A stretch of 64,000 nucleotides of DNA, from contig CANNJE010000003.1 in the NCBI GenBank assembly GCA_947504605.1, positions 18,983 through 82,982 on the forward strand. The letters run 5' to 3'. Below the pieces are notes generated by a model. It worked only from the letters and a program-made list of their open reading frames with translations, ran no database searches and was not told the origin of the DNA. A program made the translations under genes and the position numbers. Positions within the stretch are counted from its first letter, which is position 1. Every line of letters begins with the position of its first letter. The DNA comes from Chitinophagaceae bacterium (GTDB taxonomy: Bacteria > Bacteroidota > Bacteroidia > Chitinophagales > Chitinophagaceae). Below are positions 8,858 to 17,876 of this stretch, in pieces.

Positions 8858-10807
8858 ATGATTCATTTTGATTTGCCAAAGGACCAATCCTCCATCATCA
8901 AAGTTATAGGTGTGGGCGGCGGAGGAAGCAATGCAGTAAACCACATGTTTGCGCAAAATATAGAAGGCGTAAACTTTATAATATGCAATACAGATGCTCA
9001 GGCAATTGCACAGAGTCGGGTTCCCAATAAGATACAGTTGGGGCCACATCTTACCCAAGGTTTGGGTGCAGGCGCCAATCCTGTAATTGGAAGACAGGCA
9101 ACTGAAGAAAGTCTGGAAGAAATAAAACGTATCCTGGAAGTAAATACCAAAATGGCATTCATTACTGCTGGTATGGGTGGTGGAACGGGAACAGGTGGAG
9201 CTCCTATCCTTGCAAAAATTTGTAAAGACTTAGGGATACTTACTGTGGGTATTGTAACCACACCATTTGCATATGAAGGGAAAAAACGTATTGCACAGGC
9301 CGAAGAAGGTATCATGTTACTGAAAAGTCATGTAGATACATTGCTGGTGATTAGTAATGATAAACTTCGTCACCAGTTTGGTAATTTAAAAATGAAAGAA
9401 GCATTTGCAAAGGCAGATAATGTATTGGCTACAGCAGCAAAATGTATTACGGATGTAATCAACAGTACTGGCCAGATAAATGTCGATTTTGCGGATGTTT
9501 GTACTGTAATGAGTAATGGTGGAGTTGCGATTTTAGGTAGTGCATCTGCTGAAGGTGAAGAAAGGGCACAACATGCAATAGAAAATGCATTAAATTCTCC
9601 ATTGCTGAACGATAATGATATCCGTGGAGCAAAATGGATTCTAATCAATATCAATTCTGCAGAAGGTGAGCATGAGTTTACCATGGATGAAGTTGAAATT
9701 ATTCAGAATTATTTATTGAGTCAGGCAGGTGAGGATACTGATGTTATTTTAGGTTTGGGTTACGACAATACGTTGGGTAGTGAAATAAGTATCACACTTA
9801 TTGCAACAGGTTTTGAGCATAAGGATCCATTCCCTAAACAAAAAAATGACAGCATTCCAACTGATGCTAAATCAGAAAAGATAATGATGGAGCTTGAGAT
9901 GCCAAAGACTGCCCATGTTATTTCTCAGCAGCCAACATTGCAGTTTGACCTGATTGAAGATCAAATAAATGAAGTAAACAATAATATAAAAGCAGCAGTA
10001 GAAGAAGAAGAAGTTGTAATAGCAGAAGAAAGTATCATAGCAGATCCTTTAATGCCAGTGCTGAGCGAGCCGGCAATTATTGAAAATTTGGTAGAAGAAA
10101 TACTTAGTAAAAATACTGTGGAAAATTTGGATGAAGCTCCTGAATATTTTGAAATATCTTCGGCGTCAAGTAAAAGCCCAGTAATAGAGTTTGATCTTAC
10201 CGAAACAACAATCCCAATACCTCTTCAGAAACCTACCAGCAATTTAGAACAACCGGTTAACAGCCAAAATAATTCAAATAATAAAGACGCTAGCAATAAC
10301 GGAATGCCCCTTTCGTCGGGGGGATTCCTGGCAAAGCCAAAGCAGATTTACGCTGAAGCGAAGCCATTCATTCCTAAATCCAATCTAACCGAGGAACCAC
10401 TGCCTTTGCATAAACCGGTGCAGGAAGACGAACCTGTTATTGAAATGCAACTGGTAGTTAAAGATTCCAACAAAGCGGCGGAGGAAGAGCCAATTGTAAA
10501 ACAAACTCAGTCCATCATGATGTCGACTGTTGAGGAGCCTGCGATGCAGGACGAAACAGAAGAATTAAGGCGCCGGGCTACGGAACGAATTGCAAAACTG
10601 CGTAATTTGTCATTCAATATTAACGCAGCCGATCCTAACAATGAGTTTGAAACGGTGCCGGCTTACCTTCGCCGCAATATGGAAATGCACAACCAGATTG
10701 CAGATGTAGAAAGTTTTTACAGCAACTATACTGTAAAATCAGATGATAACAACCAAGCAGAAATTAGCACTATTAACAGCTTCTTAGACGGGAAAAAGCC
10801 CGATTAA
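8858..10807 (+). CDS. ftsZ: FtsZ, tubulin-like division GTPase with very long C-terminal linker
   Basis: Forms the Z-ring. The GTPase core occupies about the first 325 residues, with GVGGGGSNAVNHM, the tubulin signature GGGTGTG at 107-113, and NINSAEGEHEFTMDEV as part of the catalytic-side region. A long acidic linker, roughly residues 330-595, is rich in Glu, Pro, Ser and Asn and lacks obvious structure. The conserved C-terminal peptide for FtsA binding is TVPAYLRRN, ending at residue 607, and it is followed by a further 42 residues. At 649 residues it is much longer than E. coli FtsZ (383), which is common in Bacteroidota but at the high end. A strong terminator follows, so ftsZ closes the operon. 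Confidence 0.97.
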   Translation: MIHFDLPKDQSSIIKVIGVGGGGSNAVNHMFAQNIEGVNFIICNTDAQAIAQSRVPNKIQLGPHLTQGLGAGANPVIGRQATEESLEEIKRILEVNTKMAFITAGMGGGTGTGGAPILAKICKDLGILTVGIVTTPFAYEGKKRIAQAEEGIMLLKSHVDTLLVISNDKLRHQFGNLKMKEAFAKADNVLATAAKCITDVINSTGQINVDFADVCTVMSNGGVAILGSASAEGEERAQHAIENALNSPLLNDNDIRGAKWILININSAEGEHEFTMDEVEIIQNYLLSQAGEDTDVILGLGYDNTLGSEISITLIATGFEHKDPFPKQKNDSIPTDAKSEKIMMELEMPKTAHVISQQPTLQFDLIEDQINEVNNNIKAAVEEEEVVIAEESIIADPLMPVLSEPAIIENLVEEILSKNTVENLDEAPEYFEISSASSKSPVIEFDLTETTIPIPLQKPTSNLEQPVNSQNNSNNKDASNNGMPLSSGGFLAKPKQIYAEAKPFIPKSNLTEEPLPLHKPVQEDEPVIEMQLVVKDSNKAAEEEPIVKQTQSIMMSTVEEPAMQDETEELRRRATERIAKLRNLSFNINAADPNNEFETVPAYLRRNMEMHNQIADVESFYSNYTVKSDDNNQAEISTINSFLDGKKPD

Positions 10808-10868
10808 AATATTGGCATGCCAAACGGCAATGCTTCAAAGTTGTGTTTGTAATTACAGTTTGTTTGTG

Positions 10869-10892
10869 GCCCCTTTCTTAACAGAAAGGGGC
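10869..10892 (+). terminator. Intrinsic terminator after ftsZ
   Basis: Perfect 10-bp stem GCCCCTTTCT / AGAAAGGGGC with a TAAC tetraloop, followed by TTTGTGTT. It lies 61 bp after the ftsZ stop, between ftsZ and a convergent small gene, and marks the end of the dcw cluster. Confidence 0.85.
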
Positions 10893-10975
10893 TTTGTGTT
10901 AAAGTTGGCTAGGTAACTCTAACTAAAGAGGCATATATGATTGCCTTTTATTTTAACATCAGAATTTAATGATCC

Positions 10976-11224
10976 CTACTTACTATGCTTCCTGTTTGTA
11001 ACAATCCTGACTAATGCAATAATTACTAAAATAGAAATTGCTGCACCCGACATCCAAACCCATGTCTCCGAATACCAGATATTGTTTTGTTCATTGGTAT
11101 TTTCGGCTGTACTTGAAATAGGGGCGCTGCTGCTATCCTGCGCTATACTGATTAAGTTTATAAACAGCAACAGCAACAATATTGATAAATTTATTTTCCA
11201 TTCGGGGTTTAATAATTTTTTCAT
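10976..11224 (-). CDS. Small membrane protein with signal peptide, function unknown
   Basis: Not recognised. The 82-residue product has a cleavable-looking signal peptide (KKLLNPEWKINLSILLLLLF, then ISIAQ), a polar Ser/Glu/Asn-rich segment of about 25 residues, one membrane helix around residues 55-73 (WVWMSGAAISILVIIALVRI), and a short basic tail RIVTNRKHSK. This yields a single-pass protein with an outside N-terminus and a positively charged inside C-terminus. The competing plus-strand frame over the same bases is hydrophobic but lacks a sensible start and is rejected. It is convergent with ftsZ and divergent from the TauE/SafE gene, so it is a single-gene unit. Confidence 0.72.
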   Translation of the reverse strand: MKKLLNPEWKINLSILLLLLFINLISIAQDSSSAPISSTAENTNEQNNIWYSETWVWMSGAAISILVIIALVRIVTNRKHSK

Positions 11225-11347
11225 GGTGGGTGTTATTTTGATTTAAAATAATTTTAAAATCTTTCTGAGTAAAGCAATTCCTGCTAAAGAATTGATGGAT
11301 ACATTTAACTTTACACAAAACCTCTGTACGAAAGATAAAAAAATTAA

Positions 11348-12145
11348 ATGTACATCTTGACTATTTTTACAGATTATAGTGTTCTGGCCATTATTTCTTT
11401 AATTGTTTTATCCTTTGCCGCTGGATTTGTGGACTCTGTAATTGGTGGTGGTGGTTTAATTCAATTGCCAGCACTACTCATCAATTTTCCTAATTCACCC
11501 TTGCCGGTGCTGTTTGGCACAACAAAAATTGCTTCTTTGGCAGGAACCAGTATGGCAGCTTTCCAATATTCAAGAAGAATAAAATTTAATTATAAACTTT
11601 TGTTGGTTATTGGAGCCTGTGCAGGAGCAGCATCTTTTGCAGGGGCAAGAGTAGTGAGCCATATTAATGTAAATGCTTTAAAACCTGTTATCTTAATTAT
11701 TCTCATTTTAATAGCAGTCTATACATTTCTTAAAAAAGACCTTGGCTCTGTAAAAACAAAACATATTTCATTTCGACAACAGTTAATATGGGGCTCACTT
11801 ATGGGACTCGTAGTTGGCTTTTATGATGGTTTTTTCGGCCCAGGAACCGGTAGTTTTTTTGTATTAGGTTTTGTAATGCTTCTTGGTTTTGAATTTGTAG
11901 AAGCATCGGCTTATTCAAAAGTTATTAACTGTATGACCAATATTGCAGCTTTGGTTGTTTTTATCAGTCATGGAAAATACTTACTAGAACTAGCCATACT
12001 AATGGGGCTGTGCAATATTGCCGGAAACTTAATTGGTTCAAGGCTAGCGCTAAAAAAAGGTAACAGTTTTGTGAGGGTCTTTTTTCTAATCATTGTGATG
12101 CTTATGATTTTGAGGTATGCCTATGATATTTACGCCGGGCAATAA
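11348..12145 (+). CDS. TauE/SafE (DUF81) family membrane permease
   Basis: The 265-residue protein has about eight hydrophobic helices in two repeated halves. The signatures of the sulfite exporter TauE/SafE family are FAAGFVDSVIGGGGLIQLPAL in the first repeat (positions about 23-43) and GLVVGFYDGFFGPGTGSFF in the second. Characterised members export sulfite, sulfoacetate or related organic anions across the inner membrane; the substrate here cannot be told. No sulfur-metabolism genes are adjacent. It starts with ATG 123 bp from the divergent small membrane protein and appears monocistronic. Confidence 0.88.
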   Translation: MYILTIFTDYSVLAIISLIVLSFAAGFVDSVIGGGGLIQLPALLINFPNSPLPVLFGTTKIASLAGTSMAAFQYSRRIKFNYKLLLVIGACAGAASFAGARVVSHINVNALKPVILIILILIAVYTFLKKDLGSVKTKHISFRQQLIWGSLMGLVVGFYDGFFGPGTGSFFVLGFVMLLGFEFVEASAYSKVINCMTNIAALVVFISHGKYLLELAILMGLCNIAGNLIGSRLALKKGNSFVRVFFLIIVMLMILRYAYDIYAGQ

Positions 12146-12266
12146 TTGTAAATACTATATAAAGTTGTATGTATTAACAGTTAAACAATTTAGTGCCTTG
12201 CAGAATTTATGCTTTGCCATTAAACCTTATCTTTATTTAGAGGTCTGAAGCCAAAACCAACAATAC

Positions 12267-13460
12267 ATGCATAACAAATCAAAAGTTATAGTAGGGTTAC
12301 TTTTTTCGGTATTATTCTTTCAATATTGTTCTAAGAGCGATTCTGCAATTCAGCCTGTTAAACTGTATGCGGCTATAAAAGCGGCTTTCGGAACCAATAT
12401 CGATCCTGATAATTTGGCCAATTATAGCAACCAGAATATACCAACCTATATAACAAAAGATAATACCGGAACTAATATTATAACCAATAGTAAAGCCACA
12501 CTGGGCAGGGTACTTTTTTATGATAAAAATTTAAGCATCGACAATACAGTGGCCTGTGCTAGTTGTCATAAACAACAATTTGCATTTAGCGATACAGCAC
12601 TTGCTAGTAAAGGAGTTAGCGGAGGAATTACCGGCCGGCATTCAATGAGATTAATTAATGCAAGGTTTGCAGCAGAAACCAATTTTTTCTGGGATGAGAG
12701 AGTTGCTTCATTGGAAGAACAGACTACGAAACCCATTCAGGATCATGCCGAAATGGGATTTAGCGGCTTAAGTGGAAGGCCTAACCTTGAGTCACTAATT
12801 ACCAAGTTAAAAGCAATTGAGTACTATAAAGAATTATTTAAGTTTGTTTACGGCGATGTGAATATTACTGAAGCACGGATGCAGGAATGTATGGCTCAGT
12901 TTATCAGAAGTATTCAGTCTTTTGATGCTAAATATGATGCAGGTCGATTACTCGTAAACAACGATGGGCAAAATTTCCCCAATTTTACTGCACAGGAAAA
13001 TACCGGAAAAGATTTATTTCTTTCGCCTGCAGTTTTTGATGCTACCGGCAACAGGATTAGCGGAGGTTTAGGATGCGGCGCCTGTCATAAAGCACCCGAG
13101 TTTGACATTGATCCCAATACCCGAAATAATGGAATCATTGGTGTTTTAAATGGTACGGGAATCGATATCACTAACACCCGCTCTGCCAGTTTAAGAGACT
13201 TGGCCAATGCTAATGGTACTCCAAATTCGCCGATGATGCACACCGGAGCATTGGCAACTTTGCAAACAGTTATAGGACACTATGGCACTATTAATATTGC
13301 CCCAGGCAATACCAGACTAGATCCAAGATTAAGGCCAAATGGATTTGGGCAGCAATTACATTTAAACGCTACCGAAGTAAACGCTGTGATTGCTTTTTTG
13401 AAAACACTTACAGGCACTAATGTGTACTCAAATGTGAAATGGGGTAATCCGTTTTTATAA
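12267..13460 (+). CDS. Di-heme cytochrome c peroxidase / MauG-family lipoprotein
   Basis: Periplasmic or membrane-anchored c-type di-heme enzyme. There are two heme-binding motifs, CASCH at residues 97-101 and CGACH at 270-274, in the usual spacing of the CcpA/MauG superfamily. The N-terminal hydrophobic segment ends in a possible lipobox cysteine at position 21 (VLFFQYCSKSD). The motif QDHAEMGF and the SLRDLANANGTPNSPMMHTG region also match the family. Known members reduce H2O2 or oxidise protein or metal substrates; which applies here is not determinable. It is followed by a strong terminator and is probably monocistronic. Confidence 0.92.
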   Translation: MHNKSKVIVGLLFSVLFFQYCSKSDSAIQPVKLYAAIKAAFGTNIDPDNLANYSNQNIPTYITKDNTGTNIITNSKATLGRVLFYDKNLSIDNTVACASCHKQQFAFSDTALASKGVSGGITGRHSMRLINARFAAETNFFWDERVASLEEQTTKPIQDHAEMGFSGLSGRPNLESLITKLKAIEYYKELFKFVYGDVNITEARMQECMAQFIRSIQSFDAKYDAGRLLVNNDGQNFPNFTAQENTGKDLFLSPAVFDATGNRISGGLGCGACHKAPEFDIDPNTRNNGIIGVLNGTGIDITNTRSASLRDLANANGTPNSPMMHTGALATLQTVIGHYGTINIAPGNTRLDPRLRPNGFGQQLHLNATEVNAVIAFLKTLTGTNVYSNVKWGNPFL

Positions 13461-13537
13461 AAACAGAAATGTTTAATCATAAAATTAATTGTAACAATTC
13501 TTAGTTACAAAATTCAGATAATAATTACAAAATTTGG

Positions 13538-13575
13538 AGAGGTTAGATTTTACTAGCAGGTAATATCTAACCTCT
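13538..13575 (+). terminator. Intrinsic terminator after the di-heme peroxidase gene
   Basis: Perfect 11-bp stem AGAGGTTAGAT / ATCTAACCTCT with a 16-nt loop, followed by TTTGTTT. It lies 77 bp downstream of the stop codon. Confidence 0.75.
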
Positions 13576-13727
13576 TTTGTTTAATAGAATATTTTACTAA
13601 ATCCAATTAGGTTTCATAAAAGCAATGGGGTACCTTGGCAACGTGCAAACGAAAATATGTAGCAAAATTTGAAACAATTCATTAGCTTGATATGACTCAA
13701 TTCTATTGAATTTTGAATAATATAATT

Positions 13728-14285
13728 ATGACAACAAATATTTTTATTGATAGCTCCAAAAGAAAATTAAACAGTAAAGCGCTAAAATTTATATCAACTT
13801 TATTAAATACGGTAAATAGAAGCCTGTTTCTTTTTTTTATAATGAGTATGATGCTAATTTTTTCATCCTGTAAAACAACTCAACTTATGCCATCAACAAC
13901 TGTTCATGCATTTCGATTAAAACCTGGCCAGGATCTTAAACAGGAGATTCAAAAACTTGTAAATGAAAAACAGATTAAAGCAGGATGGATTAGTACGTGT
14001 GCAGGAAGCCTTACTGATTACAATATTCGTTTTGCCAACCAACCAGATAATAGCAGTGGGATTGGTCATTTTGAGATCGTAAGTTTAACAGGCACAGTTT
14101 CTATAAATGGGAGCCATATTCATATCAGCATTAGCGATAGTACAGGCAAAACCATTGGCGGACATTTATCAGAAGGAAATAAAATTTACACTACAGCCGA
14201 AATTGTAATACTTAGCAGCAACGACATTGAATTTAAAAGAGAAAAAGATGGAACCACTGCATGGGAAGAATTGCAGATCAGATGA
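13728..14285 (+). CDS. PCC-domain (DUF296) lipoprotein
   Basis: A single PCC (plants and prokaryotes conserved, DUF296) domain of about 120 residues preceded by an N-terminal hydrophobic stretch ending FSSCKTTQ, a plausible lipobox, so the domain would sit outside the cytoplasm. The family core is visible as IKAGWISTCAGSLTD and as GSHIHISISDSTGKTIGGHL, whose conserved His residues probably bind metal in PCC proteins. Most bacterial PCC proteins are small soluble trimers, so an exported version is unusual. A TTG codon at 13713 gives a frame 5 residues longer; the ATG at 13728 is preferred, and an internal Met just before SMMLIF would give a more normal lipoprotein signal. Start is uncertain. 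The esterase gene follows 39 bp later. Confidence 0.8.
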   Translation: MTTNIFIDSSKRKLNSKALKFISTLLNTVNRSLFLFFIMSMMLIFSSCKTTQLMPSTTVHAFRLKPGQDLKQEIQKLVNEKQIKAGWISTCAGSLTDYNIRFANQPDNSSGIGHFEIVSLTGTVSINGSHIHISISDSTGKTIGGHLSEGNKIYTTAEIVILSSNDIEFKREKDGTTAWEELQIR

Positions 14286-14324
14286 TTGGCGAAACATCTT
14301 TATTAGAAAAGTATAAAATTATTT

Positions 14325-15260
14325 ATGATGATAGGGTTAAAAAATATATTTCTGTTTTTTATATCTTGTTCGTTTACCATTCAGATGGAAGCACAAATTC
14401 CCAAAGTGTCGAATGGTAAGATTCAGCGATTCGAAAATTTTTCTTCTAAATATATAGTGCCCCGAAATATAGATGTGTGGTTACCTGAGGATTATTCTCC
14501 GTCAAAAAAATATGCTGTTCTTTATATGCACGATGGAGGGTCTTTGTATGACAGTACTATTATGTGGAACCGACAGGAGTGGGGTGTTGATGAAACAATG
14601 GGTAAACTGATATCTGAAAATAAGATAAGGGAATGTATAGTGGTGGGTATTTGGAATGCAGCTGCTCTTCGTCATTTGGAATATTTTCCACAAAGACCGT
14701 TTGAATCTTTAGCTACCGTACAACAGGATTCCATATTTAAAGCCAATAGAAAAAATGGCGAATCCATTTTTAAAACCGATACCCTAAAGTCTGACAATTA
14801 TCTAAAATTTCTGGTAAAAGAATTAAAGCCGTTTATAGATAGCAGTTTTTCAACTTTGAAAGATCAATCAAATACTTTTGTAGCAGGTTCCAGTATGGGA
14901 GGATTAATATCTTTATATGCCATTTGTGAGTATCCGGATGTTTTTGGCGGAGCCGCCTGTCTATCTACTCATTGGCCCGGAATTTTTACGGTAGAAAATA
15001 ATCCTATACCTGCTGCTTTTATGAATTACATCGGAAAGCACCTACCATCACCAAATACGCATCGTATTTATTTTGATTATGGTAGTGCTACATTAGATTC
15101 AATGTATAAGCCATTTCAGCAGATGGCAGATAGTATTTTGAAACAAAAAGGGTTTGGTCCCAAAAATTGGGTTACCAAAGAATTTCCTGGTGCAGACCAT
15201 TCAGAAAAAGCATGGAGCCGCCGATTTTATTTACCAGTTTTGTTTTTGTTGAGACATTAA
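14325..15260 (+). CDS. Secreted alpha/beta-hydrolase esterase (esterase D/Fes-like)
   Basis: The 311-residue protein has an N-terminal signal peptide (IFLFFISCSFTIQMEAQ) and a catalytic domain of the putative-esterase family that includes Fes, IroE and esterase D-type enzymes. Visible features are NIDVWLPEDYSPSKKY, LYMHDGG, the nucleophile elbow GSSMGG with its Ser, and a C-terminal GADHSEKAW containing the probable catalytic His. The protein would hydrolyse an ester or siderophore-like substrate in the periplasm; the substrate is unknown. It lies 39 bp downstream of the PCC lipoprotein and may share its transcript. A tail ending RRFYLPVLFLLRH is typical for this group. Confidence 0.85.
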   Translation: MMIGLKNIFLFFISCSFTIQMEAQIPKVSNGKIQRFENFSSKYIVPRNIDVWLPEDYSPSKKYAVLYMHDGGSLYDSTIMWNRQEWGVDETMGKLISENKIRECIVVGIWNAAALRHLEYFPQRPFESLATVQQDSIFKANRKNGESIFKTDTLKSDNYLKFLVKELKPFIDSSFSTLKDQSNTFVAGSSMGGLISLYAICEYPDVFGGAACLSTHWPGIFTVENNPIPAAFMNYIGKHLPSPNTHRIYFDYGSATLDSMYKPFQQMADSILKQKGFGPKNWVTKEFPGADHSEKAWSRRFYLPVLFLLRH

Positions 15261-15312
15261 TTTTCTTTTTTGGCGAGTAAAGATGGTTTTCTGCAATCTT
15301 ATGATTAAAACT

Positions 15313-15345
15313 TTTGTTTTTATATTAGATTTCAATCTACATTTG
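15313..15345 (+). promoter_or_regulatory. Bacteroidota-type promoter for kup
   Basis: TTTG at 15313-15316, a 21-nt spacer, then TACATTTG at 15338-15345 matches the -33/-7 consensus TTTG-N(19-21)-TAnnTTTG used by the primary sigma factor of this phylum. The predicted start of transcription lies about 40 nt before the GTG codon. Confidence 0.6.
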
Positions 15346-15390
15346 TGAGGCCTTTTTCAATTTTTAAGGCGTTACAGAAAACTCATCTTA

Positions 15391-17418
15391 GTGGCAAAAC
15401 ACATCAACAAAGTTTCGGCAGCAGGTTTATTGATCGCCCTCGGCATTATTTACGGAGACATAGGTACCTCACCGCTTTACGTTTTTAGCGCAATTATTAA
15501 CGGTAAACCCATTGAAGATTTATTAATTATTGGAGGGTTGTCTTGTATCATATGGACGCTAACCTTGCAAACAACACTGAAGTATGTAATTCTAACTCTT
15601 AAGGCAGACAACAAGGGAGAAGGTGGAATTTTTTCTCTTTATACTTTGGTTAGAAGACAAAAAAAATGGTTGGTAATCCCAGCAATGTTGGGGGGCGCAG
15701 CACTACTGGCAGATGGTATGATTACTCCACCAATCTCAATTACATCTGCTATTGAAGGGTTGCATAATATTCCTGTGTTTGCAGATATTACACAAAACAC
15801 TATTATTATTATTGTGTTATGCATATTGGCACTCTTGTTTTTTATGCAACAGTTTGGGACAAACTCTATTGGAAAAATGTTTGGACCTGTAATGTGTGTT
15901 TGGTTTGTAATGTTGGCCGTGTTAGGAATTACACATATGTCTGCAGATTGGAGTGTACTAAAAGCGTTTAATCCTTATTATGCTTTTAAGTTGCTTGCAT
16001 TCTATCCTGAAGGGTTCTGGATATTGGGAGCAGTATTTTTATGTACCACAGGAGCAGAAGCATTGTATAGTGATTTGGGGCACTGCGGGCGTGGAAATAT
16101 CAGAATATCATGGATTGCTGTAAAAAGTTGCCTAATTCTTAATTACCTAGGGCAGGGTGCCTATCTTTTAAATCATAAAGGTATTATTTATGCCAATGCT
16201 GATCTTTTAAAGAACACGACTTTTATGGCAAAGTTTCCTGGGGCAGTAGAAATGCAAAACCCTTTTTATGGTATTATGCCGCAATGGTTTTTAATGTCAG
16301 GAATTATCATCGCTACTGTCGCAGCTATTATTGCCAGTCAGGCATTAATTAGCGGTTCCTTCACTTTGATAAGTGAAGCTATTCGTTTGAATTTATGGCC
16401 AAAAATGAGGATTAAATTTCCAAGTGAGGCAAAAGGCCAAATTTTTATTCCAGGCATTAATTTTTTATTGTTTTTTGGATGCTGTGGTATTGTATTGTAT
16501 TTCCGTTCATCCGGTGCAATGGAAGCTGCATACGGGCTTGCGATTACACTTTGTATGTTGGCTACAACTATTTTGTTTTCCAATTATATGGTATCAAGGA
16601 GAATTAGGCCCGTGTTTATATGGCTCTTCCTTTTTGTATATATAGGCATTGAGATCAGTTTTTTATTAGCCAATCTTGATAAATTTCCTCACGGTGGTTT
16701 TGTTACCCTTGTTGTAGGGGGCGGTCTCTTCACAATAATGTATGTATGGTTTAGAGCAAGAAAAATTAAGAATCGTTATGTTGAATTTGTTCGCATTGAG
16801 GAGTATGTTCCCAAAATGGAAGAACTAAGTAATGATGCATCAGTACCTAAATATGCAACTCACTTGGTTTATCTAACAAGTGCAAATAATCACAAAGAGA
16901 TTGAGCATAAAATTATGTACAGCATACTTAGTGGTATGCCTAAACGTGCAGATATTTACTGGTTTGTTCACGTAGATACATTAGATGATCCTTATACCTG
17001 TGAATATACTGTTGAGCATATTATACCAAATGATATTATCAGGGTAGAATTCAGGCTTGGTTTCCGAATGCAACCAAGATTAAACATGATGTTCAAAAAA
17101 GTAGTGGAAGATCTTGTGGCTAACAGGGAAGTAAATATTATGAGTCGCTATGAAAGTCAGCAGCGGAATAATATGGTAGGTGATTTTAAATTTATTGTGA
17201 TGGAAAAATTCCTTAGTCAGGATAATGAGCTGCCTTTCTTCGAAGAAATAATTATGAAACTTTATTTCTTTGTTAAAGAAATGGGCGTAAGCGAAGAGCG
17301 GAGTTTTGGACTAGAGCAAAGTAATGTATCTGTAGAAAAATTCCCATTGGTTGTAGCCCCTGTAAGTACATTAAAACTCAACAGGATCTATGCTAATGAG
17401 GAGGAAGATCAGGAATAA
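15391..17418 (+). CDS. kup: Kup-family potassium uptake permease
   Basis: Inner-membrane K+ importer of the KUP/HAK/KT family, probably K+/H+ symport. The signature GIIYGDIGTSPLYVF is at about residues 18-32, followed by about twelve membrane helices and a C-terminal cytoplasmic domain from about residue 455 onward. Further family motifs are ADNKGEGGIFSLYTL and ALYSDLGHCGRGNI. At 675 residues it is slightly longer than E. coli Kup (622). The start is GTG with no strong ribosome-binding site, 45 bp after a good promoter match. The following rhodanese gene is 66 bp away. Confidence 0.96.
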   Translation: MAKHINKVSAAGLLIALGIIYGDIGTSPLYVFSAIINGKPIEDLLIIGGLSCIIWTLTLQTTLKYVILTLKADNKGEGGIFSLYTLVRRQKKWLVIPAMLGGAALLADGMITPPISITSAIEGLHNIPVFADITQNTIIIIVLCILALLFFMQQFGTNSIGKMFGPVMCVWFVMLAVLGITHMSADWSVLKAFNPYYAFKLLAFYPEGFWILGAVFLCTTGAEALYSDLGHCGRGNIRISWIAVKSCLILNYLGQGAYLLNHKGIIYANADLLKNTTFMAKFPGAVEMQNPFYGIMPQWFLMSGIIIATVAAIIASQALISGSFTLISEAIRLNLWPKMRIKFPSEAKGQIFIPGINFLLFFGCCGIVLYFRSSGAMEAAYGLAITLCMLATTILFSNYMVSRRIRPVFIWLFLFVYIGIEISFLLANLDKFPHGGFVTLVVGGGLFTIMYVWFRARKIKNRYVEFVRIEEYVPKMEELSNDASVPKYATHLVYLTSANNHKEIEHKIMYSILSGMPKRADIYWFVHVDTLDDPYTCEYTVEHIIPNDIIRVEFRLGFRMQPRLNMMFKKVVEDLVANREVNIMSRYESQQRNNMVGDFKFIVMEKFLSQDNELPFFEEIIMKLYFFVKEMGVSEERSFGLEQSNVSVEKFPLVVAPVSTLKLNRIYANEEEDQE

Positions 17419-17484
17419 GAAATAGATAGATTTTTAGTTTATAAATTTACTTTCTGTTATCATATTTTTTAAAGAATTGAATCA

Positions 17485-17784
17485 ATGGAGTCAATTGATG
17501 CGAAGGCGCTACATCAAAAAATTACGGACAAAGAAGATATTTTATTGATAGATGTAAGAGAGCCTTGGGAACATGAAAATTTTAATATCGGAGGATTGTT
17601 AATTCCGATGCCTAATATTTTTAAACAACTTGAAAAAATTCCCAAAAACAAACTAGTAATATTTTATTGCCAAAAGGGTATTCGTAGTGGTTTGGTTATT
17701 CAGCGGTTGGAACAAAAATTCCATTATCAAAATATTATGAACCTAAGTGGAGGTATGGATGAGTGGAAAAAAATAATTAAGTAA
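17485..17784 (+). CDS. Single-domain rhodanese-like sulfurtransferase
   Basis: This 99-residue protein is one rhodanese domain. It begins with IDVREPWEHENFNIGGLLIP, the first family motif, and has the active-site loop YCQKGIRSG with Cys62 as the probable persulfide carrier, followed by LSGGMDEWKK, the second family motif. It has no signal peptide, so it is cytoplasmic. The six-residue active-site loop (CQKGIRS) fits a sulfurtransferase rather than a Cdc25-type phosphatase. The physiological acceptor is unknown. It sits between kup and the hydrolase pair on the same strand. Confidence 0.9.
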   Translation: MESIDAKALHQKITDKEDILLIDVREPWEHENFNIGGLLIPMPNIFKQLEKIPKNKLVIFYCQKGIRSGLVIQRLEQKFHYQNIMNLSGGMDEWKKIIK

Positions 17785-17876
17785 GCTATTTTTTATATTA
17801 AGTATTCTTTTTTATTGGATACTGCTTTTCTGCGATTATTTTAAAATGTTTATCTTGAAAGAATATTTTAAAACGA

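Noticed and set aside
10941-11246. 101-residue hydrophobic plus-strand ORF after ftsZ
   Set aside because: It is the antisense of the 82-residue gene that has a convincing signal peptide and membrane helix on the minus strand, and its start overlaps nothing promoter-like.
17810-17832. AGTATTC/GGATACT stem after the rhodanese gene
   Set aside because: Only five secure base pairs around an AT-rich loop and no T-tract; too weak to call a terminator.
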